Shown here: one piece after another, positions 33,868 to 43,739 of the stretch
Layout: each line of letters opens with the position of its first letter
How positions within the stretch are numbered: position 1 is the first letter of the stretch
Program-made: the position numbers and the translations under genes
The notes under the pieces: model-generated
Told to the model about the DNA's origin: nothing
The model's database searches: none
Seen by the model: only the letters and a program-made list of their open reading frames with translations
Assembly: GCA_001567085.1 (NCBI GenBank)
Contig: LMZS01000037.1
Location: 1-49,973 of the forward strand
Length of the DNA stretch: 49,973 nt
Source of the DNA: Chloroflexi bacterium OLB15
Lineage (GTDB): Bacteria > Chloroflexota > Anaerolineae > Aggregatilineales > Phototrophicaceae
Direction of reading: 5' to 3'

Positions 33868-36485
33868 ATGCTGAAAACAATACCCAAGACGTTCGACTTT
33901 GCCGAAGCCGAACCAAGACTTTATGAATGGTGGGAAAAAAGCGGTTGGTTCAAGCCCGAAGTTGCCCCTTCCGATGCTGAACCTTTCGTTATCAGTATGC
34001 CGCCGCCAAACGTGACTGGCGCGCTGCATATTGGTCACGCGCTTTTTGCAACGCTGGAAGATTTGATGACCCGATACGAGCGGATGCGCGGCAAAGCAGC
34101 CCTCTGGGTTCCTGGCACCGATCACGCAGGTATTGCCACGCAATTGCAGGTTGAAAAGATGCTGCAAGATCAGGGCACCAGCCGTGAAGAGATCGGGCGC
34201 GAGGAATTTCTCGCCCGAACATGGGAATGGAAAGAGAAATACGGCGGCACGATCACACGCCAATTGCGGCGCCTGGGCGCAAGCTGCGACTGGGATCGTG
34301 AGCGTTTCACGCTGGATGACGGCCTCTCAAACGCGGTGGTCGAGGTGTTCGTAAAACTCTACGAGCAAGGCCTCATCTATCGTGGCCCGCGCCTGGTGAA
34401 CTGGAGTCCCGGCCTGCAAACGGCTGTCTCCGATCTCGAAGTGGAGCGCGAAGAAGAAGATGGCAAGCTGTACGTGTTCAATTATCCGCTTGAAGACGGG
34501 GGCTTTATCCCTGTGGCGACCACTCGCCCGGAGACCATTCTGGGCGATACGGCGATTGCCGTGCATCCTGATGATCCGCGCTATCAGGCATTCATCGGCA
34601 AATATGCGCTGGTGCCGGTGCTGAACCGTCGGATTCCGATTGTGGCTGACGATTATGTGGAACGCGAGTTTGGCACGGGCGCGGTCAAAATCACGCCGGG
34701 GCACGATTTCAACGATTATGAGCTGTCGCAGCGCCATAACTTGCCGCTGATCAACATCATGAACCGCGATGCCACGCTCAATGCCGAAGCCGGCCCCTTT
34801 GCGGGGCAAGATCGCTTTGAAGCGCGCGAAAATCTGTGGAAAGCGATGACCGGTTTAGGGCTAACGGTGGAGGTTCGCCCGCATCGCATGGTGGTACCCC
34901 GTTCGCAGCGCGGCGGTGAGATTGTAGAGCCAATGCTTAGCACGCAGTGGTTCCTGAAGATTCAGCCGCTGGCCGAAAAAGCGCTGAAAGCCGTCCGCGA
35001 TGGTGATATTGAGATTGTGCCAGAGCGCTTCGAGAAAATTTACAATCACTGGTTGGAGAATATTCAGGACTGGTGCATCAGCCGCCAACTGTGGTGGGGG
35101 CATCGCATTCCCGCATGGTACGATGCGCAAGGCAGCGTTTATGTAGGCCAAACCCCGCCGAGCGGCGACAACTGGAGGCCAGAACTGGATGTGTTAGACA
35201 CATGGTTTAGCAGCGGTCTGTGGCCGTTCAGCACGTTGGGCTGGCCGGAAAATACACCAGACTTGCAGCGTTTTTACCCCACAACGGTGATGGAAACCGG
35301 CTACGACATCCTTTTCTTCTGGGTGGCGCGCATGATCATGCTTGGCCTGTGGTTCACAGACGAAGCGCCGTTCAAAGTGGTGTATCTGCATGGCCTTGTG
35401 CGCGACAAACTGGGGCGCAAAATTAGCAAAACGCTGGGTAATGTGATCGATCCGTTGGTTTTAATGGATCAGTACGGCGCAGACCCGCTGCGTTTGGCGC
35501 TGGTCACTGGCAGCACGCCCGGCAACGACATCAATTTGGATGAGGCGCGGGTGGAACGCAACTGGCGATTTGTGAATAAGCTGTGGCAGATGACCAATTT
35601 CGTCACTTCAAACCTGACGGATGAGGCGCTGCCTGACTTGCCACAGCCGTCCGCCCTCGATCTGCCCTCTCGCTGGATTTTAAGCCGGTTGAACGGGCTT
35701 GTCAGCACCGTGCAGCGGTTGTTCGACACCTACCAATATGGCGAGGCGGGACGACAAATTGATGATTTCCTATGGGGCGAATTTGCCGACTGGTACATCG
35801 AGATCAGTAAACGAGCGCTGTATACCGGAAGCGATGCTGAAAAGAACACCGCGCGGCGTATTCTGGTGACCGTTCTGGAAACGGGATTGCGGCTGCTGCA
35901 TCCGTTTATGCCTTTTGTGACAGAAGAAGCATGGCAATACTTGCCTCATGACGGCGAGGCACTCATCACAGCCAAATGGCCGCAGGCTGATGCCCGCTAC
36001 ATTGACGAAGAAGCTGAACGCCAGATGACCATGCTAATTGATCTGGTGCGCGGCATCCGCAATGTGCGCGAAGAATACAAGGTAGAGCCGGGGCGCAAGA
36101 TTGATGCTGTCGCGGCCGCGCCTGAAGAAACGCTGATGCTGCTTGAACAGTATGATTATCTGTTCTCGCGGCTGTGCAATATTGGCGCGCTCAGCTTTCA
36201 GCGCTCAGGCGGCGAACTGCCCTCGCAAGCAGCAGCAGTAACTGTCAGCACCACAACCATTCTCTTACCGCTTGCGGGGCTGGTGGATATTGCCGCCGAG
36301 TGCGAGCGCCTGCGCAAAGAGCACACGCGGCTAAATGAACAGGTGGCACGCTCACAGGCAATGCTAGCAAATGACCAGTCGTGCAGCGCGCGCGCCCTGA
36401 AGTGGTTGAACGCGAACGGGTGAAGCTGCACGACCTTCAAGCTGAAGCTGCCCAGATTGCTGGCCGGTTAGCGGAATTGTGCTAA
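33868..36485 (+). CDS. valS: Valyl-tRNA synthetase (one frameshift near the 3' end)
   Basis: A class I synthetase that charges tRNA-Val and edits mischarged Thr, about 872 residues. The HIGH motif is at 54-57 (PPPNVTGALHIGHAL). The CP1 editing domain follows (FIPVATTRPETILGDTAIAVHP). KISKT at 518-522 replaces KMSKS. The anticodon-binding domain and a C-terminal coiled coil finish the protein. The open frame ends at 36423, but the expected tail (VQRARPEVVERERVKLHDLQ) continues in another frame to TAA 36483-36485. One T is missing at about 36379 (CAGTCGTG for CAGTTCGTG). The gene sits behind a valine T-box. Confidence 0.93.
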
Positions 36486-36520
36486 AGAAACACGTTCGCT
36501 GAGGAAGTTACGACCGACTA

Positions 36521-36559
36521 CAAGGGGCGCAGTAAGGCTGTGCCCTTTGTCCTTAATTT
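36521..36559. terminator. Hairpin terminator after valS
   Basis: A 12-bp stem (36521-36532 with 36538-36549, two G-T pairs) with a 5-base loop. It is followed by a weak T-rich stretch and lies between valS and a convergent small gene. Confidence 0.6.
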
Positions 36560-36570
36560 TCAGTGAAACG

Positions 36571-36795
36571 CTATTCTACCCTGCCCTTCAGGTATAATTT
36601 TCTACCTGCGGCCTGTGCTGCTTTGCGAACTTCGATAACAGGATCAGTCTCAAAGAGCTGCCGTAAAGCGGGCAGCACTTCAGGGTCAGCAAGAAGTTCA
36701 AGCTCGTGAATGGATGCCAATCGCACCTGTGGATCGCGGTCTTTTAGACGGTGCAAATGATAAGCAATAAGTTTCTTCTCAACAGTCACGGTCAA
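36571..36795 (-). CDS. Small HEAT-repeat protein
   Basis: A 74-residue protein made of two HEAT-type helical pairs (LKDRDPQVRLASIHELELLAD, then DPVIEVRKAAQAAGRKLYLKG). It has no signal peptide. The first possible start is TTG at 36795. A GTG at 36789 is about equally likely, with AGGAT upstream. A TATAAT on the minus strand (36834-36839) could serve as its -10. It is convergent with valS. A role in protein interaction is all that can be inferred. Confidence 0.6.
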   Translation of the reverse strand: MTVTVEKKLIAYHLHRLKDRDPQVRLASIHELELLADPEVLPALRQLFETDPVIEVRKAAQAAGRKLYLKGRVE

Positions 36796-36880
36796 AATCC
36801 TGTAATTTTTTGCGCGCCGATTACCGCACGATCATTATACTCCCGTCTGCGTCTGATCTCGTAATCGCCCATGTTGCGGC

Positions 36881-36886
36881 TATAAT
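36881..36886 (+). promoter_or_regulatory. -10 box for the zinc-ribbon LysM gene
   Basis: A consensus TATAAT 33 bases before the TTG start of the zinc-ribbon/LysM gene. The -35 is unclear. Confidence 0.4.
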
Positions 36887-36919
36887 GGCTTCCTTTACAG
36901 ACTTCAGGTAGTTTCATCT

Positions 36920-38272
36920 TTGGCATTCAAAGTTTGCCCGATTTGCGGCACGCGTACCCATTCAAATGCAACCGTCTGCCCTACCTGCGGCACATCGCTT
37001 GCAGATGTAAAGGCATCGAACGGTAGCAAACGTGGGAACGGCGCCCGACAGTATGAAGATCAATTCGGTGAAACTGATCTTCTCGAATCGCATGTCCATT
37101 CACGTGGCGAAACCCTGCTGTTCGCTGGGCTGTTGGCGCTTACGGCGGCCATCTGTATGGCCTTAATCATTCTCCCTATCGCAGCATTCACCTCGCAAGC
37201 AGCGGCATCAACCAACGAGACGGCTACAGCAGCTGCTATACAAACGCTGGGCATCCCGCCGACAGTTCTGACAACCGCGCCAATCGTGCTAGCGACCAAT
37301 ACCCCACGCCCAACGCTCTCCCTCCCAACAGTGACGCCAGCGCCGCCAACAGCAACGCCGATTCCCACTGAAGGGCCGTGTGAAGTACAAGTGCGAGCAG
37401 GCGACGATCTCATCAGCCTCGCCTATAGCTGCGGGCATCGCAGCATGGATGTACTGCCGCTCATTCTGGAGATGAACAATCTGGATTCAGCCGAGTCCTT
37501 GCAGGCAGGGCAAACACTGATGATCCCACGCCCAACCGTCGAGGGGGCTTCCCCCGAGCAGGCGGCGACGACTCAAGGCAGCGCATCCAGCGAAAACACA
37601 TCGCTTTCGCAGTCTGTAGCAGCAGCAGGCTCCGCCGCTACGCTCACGCCAACGCTCTACCCCTCAGCAACGCTGCTTCCCGGCGTGATGTGGCACGTGG
37701 TAGAACCAAATGACAGCATGATTGCCATCATGTATGAATACCACACCAGCGCAGAGGTACTTTCGCAGTTAAACCCTGAAGTGGCATTCTCTCAGTGTGA
37801 CTTCCAGTATGATTCCGGGGGTGAAAGCTGCACAGTACTGCTGCAACCGGGGCAGCTATTCAGGGTGCCAGCGCCAACGCCAACAGCGACCCTGTCGCCG
37901 ACGCTTTCGGGCAGCGAAACCGCCACCCCAACCATTACCCCAACCTATAATGCTCCGAGCGCGCTCAATCCGAGTAACCGCGCAGTATTCCAGCGGGATG
38001 AAATCATTACGCTGCGCTGGCAATCAAGCGGCGTGCTTGCCCCCGGCGAGGTGTACCGCATCAACGCATCCGACCTCACATCTGGCGCAAGCTATACGGC
38101 GGATACAACCGAGCTTTATTTCATTGTGCCGCAAGAGTGGCAGGGAACTGACGAGCGGCGGCATGAGTTTGAATGGACAGTTTCGGTATTTAACCCGAAC
38201 CAACCCGATACGCTCATGTTCACCACCGCGCCAAGAACATTTTCATGGGAAGGACGCCAGACACAATCGTGA
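36920..38272 (+). CDS. Zinc-ribbon, single-pass membrane protein with two LysM domains
   Basis: A 450-residue surface protein. A cytoplasmic zinc ribbon (Cys6, Cys9, Cys20, Cys23) and a charged linker are followed by one membrane helix (about 66-90). Outside lie a Thr/Pro-rich linker, a LysM domain (about 152-205, starting CEVQVRAGDDLISLAY), a second LysM (about 256-318, starting WHVVEPNDSMIAIMY), another TPT linker and a C-terminal domain with LRWQSSGVLAPGEVYRINA. LysM domains bind peptidoglycan or related glycans. The TTG start was chosen because AGGTAG precedes it and the zinc ribbon begins at once. It is a tandem paralogue of the next gene. Confidence 0.75.
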   Translation: MAFKVCPICGTRTHSNATVCPTCGTSLADVKASNGSKRGNGARQYEDQFGETDLLESHVHSRGETLLFAGLLALTAAICMALIILPIAAFTSQAAASTNETATAAAIQTLGIPPTVLTTAPIVLATNTPRPTLSLPTVTPAPPTATPIPTEGPCEVQVRAGDDLISLAYSCGHRSMDVLPLILEMNNLDSAESLQAGQTLMIPRPTVEGASPEQAATTQGSASSENTSLSQSVAAAGSAATLTPTLYPSATLLPGVMWHVVEPNDSMIAIMYEYHTSAEVLSQLNPEVAFSQCDFQYDSGGESCTVLLQPGQLFRVPAPTPTATLSPTLSGSETATPTITPTYNAPSALNPSNRAVFQRDEIITLRWQSSGVLAPGEVYRINASDLTSGASYTADTTELYFIVPQEWQGTDERRHEFEWTVSVFNPNQPDTLMFTTAPRTFSWEGRQTQS

Positions 38273-39363
38273 TTAAGATTCTCTCCCAATTCCGCATTTT
38301 GAGCGTCGCCAGCCTACTTGCCCTGGCAGCCGCAGGCTGCGAACTCGCACAGGTGCCGCAGGTTAGCCCAACGCCAGCTTCAAACGCCACCGTCACGGCA
38401 ACGCCAACAGCAACACTGGCGCAGGCTGTTACGCTTGAAAGCGTCGCCACCTTAAGGCCGCAAATTGAAAGCCCATCGCCAACATGGACGCCCGGCCCGC
38501 CTACGCTAACCTTCACGCCGTCAAGCACACCGGGCCCATACGAATACACCATTCGGGAAAATGATACGCTGCTGTTCATCATTCAGCAGCCCCCCTTCAA
38601 CTACCGGGATGCGACGGTGCTCAATCAAATTCTTGAGATGAACCCGCAAATTCCGAATATCAACGTGCTGCCGCCGCCCGGTTCGGTTATCTTAATTCCG
38701 CGCCAAACACTTACACCGACGCCTGAAGGCTACGAGCAAACGCTGGCAATCATGCCTGCGCCAACACAACCGAGTATCCCTAATGAAATTGTCGAATACA
38801 CCGTCAATGAAGGTGAAACTATCATCGGCGTAGCCGAAAACAACGCCACCACATTATCCATTCTGGCAACGCTCAATCCATCTATCAGCTTTTCCGGATG
38901 CGATTTCAGCACGCCATTCGGGGGAAGCGGTTGTAACGTGTTTCTGGTCGCCGGGCAGGTGGTCAACGTGCCTGCGCTCACCCCAACGCCGACGCTTTCG
39001 CCTACATTTTCAGGCAGCGAAACGCCAACGCCAACGCCAACCTTTATGCCACCAATTCCGGTGTTCCCGCCGCAAAATGCCAGCGCTCCGGCGCGCACTT
39101 TCCAATTGCAGTGGCTAAGCTCAGGCATTTTACAGCCAGATCAATTCTATGTTGTGCAAATAGAAGATACGGTGACTGGTGAAGCGGTAACCGGCGTGAC
39201 CCGCAACACCTCTTACGAGCTGCCTGCCAATTTGGTGCCGTCAGATGGGCAAGCGCATCAAATACGTTGGCGAGTCAGCATTGGCACGCCTAACGAGCAA
39301 GGGGCGTTTCGCTTGATCAGTCCAGATTCACCTTGGAATCAGTTTAGCTGGCAAAGCCGGTAA
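38269..39363 (+). CDS. LysM-domain lipoprotein (tandem paralogue)
   Basis: A 364-residue probable lipoprotein. The signal peptide leads to a likely lipid-modified Cys24 (ALAAAGC). Two LysM-like modules follow (YEYTIRENDTLLFIIQQ, then VEYTVNEGETIIGVAENN), each followed by a Thr-Pro-rich linker. The C-terminal domain LQWLSSGILQPDQFYVVQIED matches that of the preceding gene, and both share the TLSPT-SGSET linker. The GTG at 38269 overlaps the previous stop (GTGA) and gives a compact signal peptide. An ATG at 38245 is the other choice. A 12-base gap separates it from the convergent mutL. Confidence 0.72.
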   Translation: MIKILSQFRILSVASLLALAAAGCELAQVPQVSPTPASNATVTATPTATLAQAVTLESVATLRPQIESPSPTWTPGPPTLTFTPSSTPGPYEYTIRENDTLLFIIQQPPFNYRDATVLNQILEMNPQIPNINVLPPPGSVILIPRQTLTPTPEGYEQTLAIMPAPTQPSIPNEIVEYTVNEGETIIGVAENNATTLSILATLNPSISFSGCDFSTPFGGSGCNVFLVAGQVVNVPALTPTPTLSPTFSGSETPTPTPTFMPPIPVFPPQNASAPARTFQLQWLSSGILQPDQFYVVQIEDTVTGEAVTGVTRNTSYELPANLVPSDGQAHQIRWRVSIGTPNEQGAFRLISPDSPWNQFSWQSR

Positions 39364-39375
39364 AGCCAGCCCGCG

Positions 39376-41139
39376 CTAACTGCCTAAGCGGCCAAATTCG
39401 CGGGCAAGCTGGTCGCTGGTCATGTGGATCATGGTGGGGCGGCCATGCGGGCATGTCAGCGGTGAGTCGCAGCGTTCAAGCTGGCGGATAATGCTCTGCA
39501 TCTGTTCCATGCTTAAAATTTGCCCGGCTTTCACGGCGGCGCGTTTGCACACTTGCAGCACAATCTTATCTTCAATAGCTTTCTGGCCGGGCGCTAGCCC
39601 CTGTTCCATATCCATCACGATCTGGTTGATCACAGCGATAGGATCATCATCTGAAAGCATGGCAGGCACAGCCCGTATTACGAACACGTTCGGGCCAAAA
39701 GGTTCTATCTCGAAGCCGATTTCAGCCAGCGTGCCGAGATTAGATTCCAGCACATGCGCCTGATCTGGCGCCAGCGTGATGCTCTGCGCATCCAGCGTAA
39801 ACTGTTGGGCAGGCTCTTTACGGGCATGTGCTGCCATAAATGCCTCATAAAGCACCCGCTCATGGGCAGCATGCTGATCGATCAAGTAAAGCCCTGCCGG
39901 GCCTTCAGCGATGATGTAGCTTGCCCCAACCTGCCCCACAATGCGCAGCAGCGGCAAAGTTCGAGGCCTGCGTAATTCGTCAGCAGATTCTGCCTCATCG
40001 TTCACGCTGGCAGATTCCACCAGCCCGTGATGCCGCGCGTGCTGCCCCGCATCCATCAGCTGTAAATCCAGCCCGGCTTGTGTCATGCTGCCTTCAGGTG
40101 ACCAGACCAGCTCGCCGGTCATACGGTTTGCTGTACGTATCGCCGGTAGCTGCGCGTGATCAATCACTGCGCGGCGCACCGCCCGCTGCACCGCGCTGAA
40201 CACCGCATCCGGATCGCGAAAACGAACTTCAGCTTTGGTAGGATGCACATTCACATCTACATCTTCAGGGGAAACTTGCAGCATCAGCACCGCCACCGGG
40301 TAGCGCCCGGTCATCAACAGCGTGTGGTACGCCTGTGTGACGGCAAAAGTCAGGCTGCTGTCAGTGATCCAGCGCCCATTCACAAACAGCGTGATGCGGC
40401 TGCGGTCTGACCGGTTGTAATTCGGCGCAGAGGTAAAGCCATAGATATGGACATTCAGGTGGGCATCGCTTACTTCAAACATGCTCTTGAGATTATCTAA
40501 CCCCAATGCGCCCAGCATCACATCCAACAATTGCCCGCTGCCATTAGACCGAAAGATTTCCCGCCCATCCTGTTCCAGTACAAAACGAACGTAAGGATAA
40601 GCCATCGCATAACGGGTGACGATTGATGAAATCTGTCGTTTTTCGGACTGTTCAGATTTTAAGAATTTCAGGCGCGCAGGCGTGTTGAAAAACAGATTTT
40701 CAACCACAATTTGCGTGCCACGCGGCACCCCTACACCGCGCCGCTGGCGAATTTGCCCGGCTTCAAGCCGTATTAGCGTCCCCTGAGTTTCCGCCTCTGC
40801 GCGGGTGGTAAGCGTAACCCGGCTGACCGCAGCGATGCTGGCAAGCGCCTCACCGCGAAAACCAAGCGTATTCAGGCTGTAAAGATCATCCGCCTGCCGT
40901 AGTTTGCTGGTAGCGTGCCGGGCAAAGGCGACTTCTACCTCATCGTTGGGAATGCCCATGCCATCGTCAGATATTTCGATACGCTGGCGGCCATCGCCCT
41001 GCACGCTGATACGAATGAACGTTGCGCCAGCATCCAGCGAATTTTCGACCAGCTCTTTCACTACCGACGAAGGGCGTTCAATCACTTCTCCGGCAGCAAT
41101 CTTGACGACGACATCCTCTGGAAGAACGTGTATTGACAT
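39376..41139 (-). CDS. mutL: DNA mismatch repair protein MutL
   Basis: An ATPase of the GHKL family that couples MutS mismatch recognition to repair, 587 residues. The ATPase motifs are ENSLDAGAT, DDGMGI and GFRGEALASI. The C-terminal dimerisation domain contains DQHAAHERVLYE, which fits the DQHAX2EX4E endonuclease motif, together with CKRAAVKAG and CPHGRP. The protein should therefore nick DNA itself, as in bacteria without MutH. ATG 41139 was chosen because MSIHVLPEDVVVKIAAGEV is the usual start. An ATG at 41157 is also possible. No mutS is present in the window. Confidence 0.95.
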   Translation of the reverse strand: MSIHVLPEDVVVKIAAGEVIERPSSVVKELVENSLDAGATFIRISVQGDGRQRIEISDDGMGIPNDEVEVAFARHATSKLRQADDLYSLNTLGFRGEALASIAAVSRVTLTTRAEAETQGTLIRLEAGQIRQRRGVGVPRGTQIVVENLFFNTPARLKFLKSEQSEKRQISSIVTRYAMAYPYVRFVLEQDGREIFRSNGSGQLLDVMLGALGLDNLKSMFEVSDAHLNVHIYGFTSAPNYNRSDRSRITLFVNGRWITDSSLTFAVTQAYHTLLMTGRYPVAVLMLQVSPEDVDVNVHPTKAEVRFRDPDAVFSAVQRAVRRAVIDHAQLPAIRTANRMTGELVWSPEGSMTQAGLDLQLMDAGQHARHHGLVESASVNDEAESADELRRPRTLPLLRIVGQVGASYIIAEGPAGLYLIDQHAAHERVLYEAFMAAHARKEPAQQFTLDAQSITLAPDQAHVLESNLGTLAEIGFEIEPFGPNVFVIRAVPAMLSDDDPIAVINQIVMDMEQGLAPGQKAIEDKIVLQVCKRAAVKAGQILSMEQMQSIIRQLERCDSPLTCPHGRPTMIHMTSDQLAREFGRLGS

Positions 41140-41263
41140 TAGACCGTTCTCGAACATCTGTGCTATACAACAAGTCTATCGGAAATCATACCTGAATCAA
41201 GGCAAAACCAGTATTACCTGCAACGAACGCGTGAGCTTCAATGCTATTCAGGCGCATATATGC

Positions 41264-41269
41264 TATAAC
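41264..41269 (+). promoter_or_regulatory. Extended -10 for the receiver/CpaE gene
   Basis: TGC followed by TATAAC (41261-41269), an extended -10 pattern, 37 bases before the ATG in the gap divergent from mutL. No -35 is clear. Confidence 0.35.
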
Positions 41270-41306
41270 ATTAATGTGACAATGGCGTAAATACGATGGC
41301 GGCATT

Positions 41307-42475
41307 ATGGCAGAAAAAATCCTCGTAGTAGATGACGACCTCGACAGCCTGAAACTGATCGGCCTTATGCTTCAGCGTAATGGCTATGAAGTTAGCGCGG
41401 CAAGCGCCGGAAATCAGGCTATTGCCAAGGCAGCAGCCGAACGCCCTGACCTGATCATTCTGGACGTGATGATGCCAGACATGAGCGGTCTGGAGGTATG
41501 CCGCAGACTGCGAAAAAATCCGGATACCAAATCTATTCCGATCATCATGTTCACGGCTAAAACCCTGATTGATGATAAAGTCGCAGGCTTTGAAGCAGGG
41601 GCTGATGACTACCTGACTAAGCCCACGCATCCGGCAGAACTGGCGTCACGGGTCAAAGCAATGATCGGGCGCAATGCAACGCCTTCCAAGCCCGCTGGCG
41701 CTGGCGCAAAAGGCGCAACAATTGGCGTATTGGGGGTGAAGGGCGGCGTTGGCACAAGCACAATTGCCATTAACATCGCAGCCGCCCGGCACATGGCAGG
41801 TGACAATCCGATTCTAGCCGACATTCGGCTGGGCATCGGCAGCACCGGGCTGTCATTAGGGTTAGGCAAAAGCCCCGGCATCGCCAATGTGCTGAGCAAA
41901 CCGCTTGAAGAAATTCGCCCCAAGCTCATTGAAAGCGAACTAGCCGTACATAATTCCGGCTTACGAACGCTCTTATCATCCCCACACCCAACAGATTCGG
42001 CGATTCAATACTCGCCTGATGCAGTGTTGGCGCTGGTCAGAACTTTACGCTCGATGGGCAGGCCAGTTGTCATCGATCTGGGCTGCGGCCTTACCCCCAC
42101 AATTGCCCGTATTCAGCAGGAAATGGATCACCTTGTGATCGTGATCGATCCGCTGACCGTTACGCTGAGCATGGCGCGCGACCTGCTGCAAGAACTGGAT
42201 AGAAGCCGCGAAGATGCTGGGAGAACCCATATCGTAGTGGTGAATCGCGCAGCATCCAGCGCCCCGCCTTCATGGAATGCGTTGAGCAAATGCTTGGGCA
42301 TGAAATCCGCGCGATCATTGCGCTGGCTTCAGAACTGGCGCTGCATGCCCAGCAGCAGCAAGTGCCAATTGTAATGTATCAACCGACGGCAATCGCCTCG
42401 TCACAGATGATCAAACTTTCTGACGAAATCGCCGCGCGTATTCGTATGCCCGTTGGAGAAACTACCGCTAATTAG
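41307..42475 (+). CDS. Receiver domain fused to CpaE/MinD-like ATPase (one frameshift)
   Basis: About 389 residues when joined. The N-terminal response-regulator receiver domain (about 1-120) has the acidic pocket Asp9-Asp11, phospho-acceptor Asp53 (ILDVMMPDMSG) and Lys105. A short linker leads to a ParA/MinD-like domain with the deviant Walker A KGGVGTST at 145-152. This arrangement matches CpaE (TadZ), which positions Tad-type pilus machinery. No other Tad genes are nearby, so the role may differ. The frame breaks at about 42270. The C-terminal part (MECVEQMLGHEIRAIIALAS, ending at TAG 42473) continues in another frame. The histidine kinase gene begins 29 bases later, so the two probably form a signalling pair. 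Confidence 0.82.
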
Positions 42476-42504
42476 TTGTTATCTGCCGCCTGTATGGAGT
42501 CTTC

Positions 42505-43739
42505 ATGAGTGTAAGCTCGCCCGATGTCGTACAAAAGCTGCTGGCACGCTATGAGCGCCTGATTGAGATTAGCCAGCAGCTTAATTCGACGCTGGATCTC
42601 ACCAGCCTGCTCAAGCAAATCGTGAACGCAGCCACCGAGCTGACTGACAGCGAAGCATCCTCAATTTTATTGTTGGATGACAGCACCGGGGAGCTGCGTT
42701 TTGAGCTTGCTTCAAATATGACCCCTTCTGAAACTGACAATATTGTCGTGCCTTTGGAAGGCAGCATTGCCGGGTGGGTTGTAACGCATGGCGAAGCGCG
42801 GGTGATCCAGGATACCAGCCGTGAACCCAGTTTCTTCAAACATGTGGACGAAGAGCTTGAGTTTAGGACGCGCAATCTGCTTGCAGTTCCCCTGAAAGCG
42901 CGGTCAAAGGTCGTGGGCGCGCTGGAAGCTGTGAACAAACAGGCAGGCGAGCGCTTTAATAGTGATGACATCAAAACGCTGGCGATTCTGGCCGGGCAAG
43001 CGGCAATTGCCATTGAAAACGCCAAGCTGTTTCAACAGAGCGATTTCATGTCGGAAATGGTGCATGAACTACGCACGCCCCTGCTGGCGCTGAAAACCAG
43101 CACCGCCCTGCTCTTGCGCCCTGATCTTCCAGAAAACCGCAGCGCAGAAATTATCGTCACTATGCAAAGCGAAACTGATCGCCTGATCCAGTTAACCAAC
43201 GAATTTCTGGATCTGGCGCGGTTTGAGTCTGGCCGCGCAAAGCTGGATATTCATCCGTTTGAATTGACCCGCCTGCTGCATGAATGTGTTGATATCGTAC
43301 AGCAGCAAGCCGATGAGCGCGGCATTTCTCTGGCAGAGGATACGCGCGAAGTAGAAGTAGCCGGGGATCGCGGCAAGATCAAACAGGTAATTCTGAATTT
43401 GTTGACGAACGCGATTAAGTACAACCGCGATAACGGTCAGGTAACGCTGCGCACCGAATCGGTGGAAGAAGACAGCGTGCCGATGATTGAAATCGCCGTT
43501 GAAGATACCGGCTATGGCATTTCTAAGGAAAACCAGCGGTCAATGTTCCAGAAGTTCTTTCGTGGCACAGACACTTCCAGCTTCACCACAGGCACCGGTT
43601 TAGGCTGGTGATCGCTAAACATATCGTGGAAGGTCACGGGGGATCAATCTGGTTGGATAGCGAAGTCGGGTTGGGGACAACCTTCTTCCTCACCCTACCC
43701 CTGGCAAATCCTGATACTACACCGCTAACAGCACTTTAA
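42505..43739 (+). CDS. GAF-domain sensor histidine kinase (one frameshift)
   Basis: A soluble two-component kinase with no membrane helix, about 411 residues. A GAF domain (about 20-175) precedes the HisKA domain with phospho-acceptor His187 in MVHELRTP. The HATPase domain has the N box ([14 protein letters not shown]), G1 box ([11 protein letters not shown]) and G2 box (GTGLG). The open frame stops at 43611, but the expected end ([19 protein letters not shown], ending FFLTLPLA) continues in another frame to TAA 43737-43739. One base is missing at about 43606. The joined gene overlaps the convergent dehydrogenase gene by 23 bases. The likely partner is the preceding receiver-ATPase. Confidence 0.85.

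Noticed and set aside
36500..36800. A riboswitch between valS and the small HEAT gene
   Set aside because: Only a terminator-like hairpin is present, without conserved riboswitch elements.
37240..37380. Tandem repeat or CRISPR-like DNA in the LysM genes
   Set aside because: The repetition comes from Thr-Pro codons in protein linkers. There are no regular spacers or identical repeats.
42272..42475. A separate small gene after the receiver/CpaE gene
   Set aside because: Its sequence is the expected C-terminal part of the ATPase in another frame, so it is the product of a frameshift.
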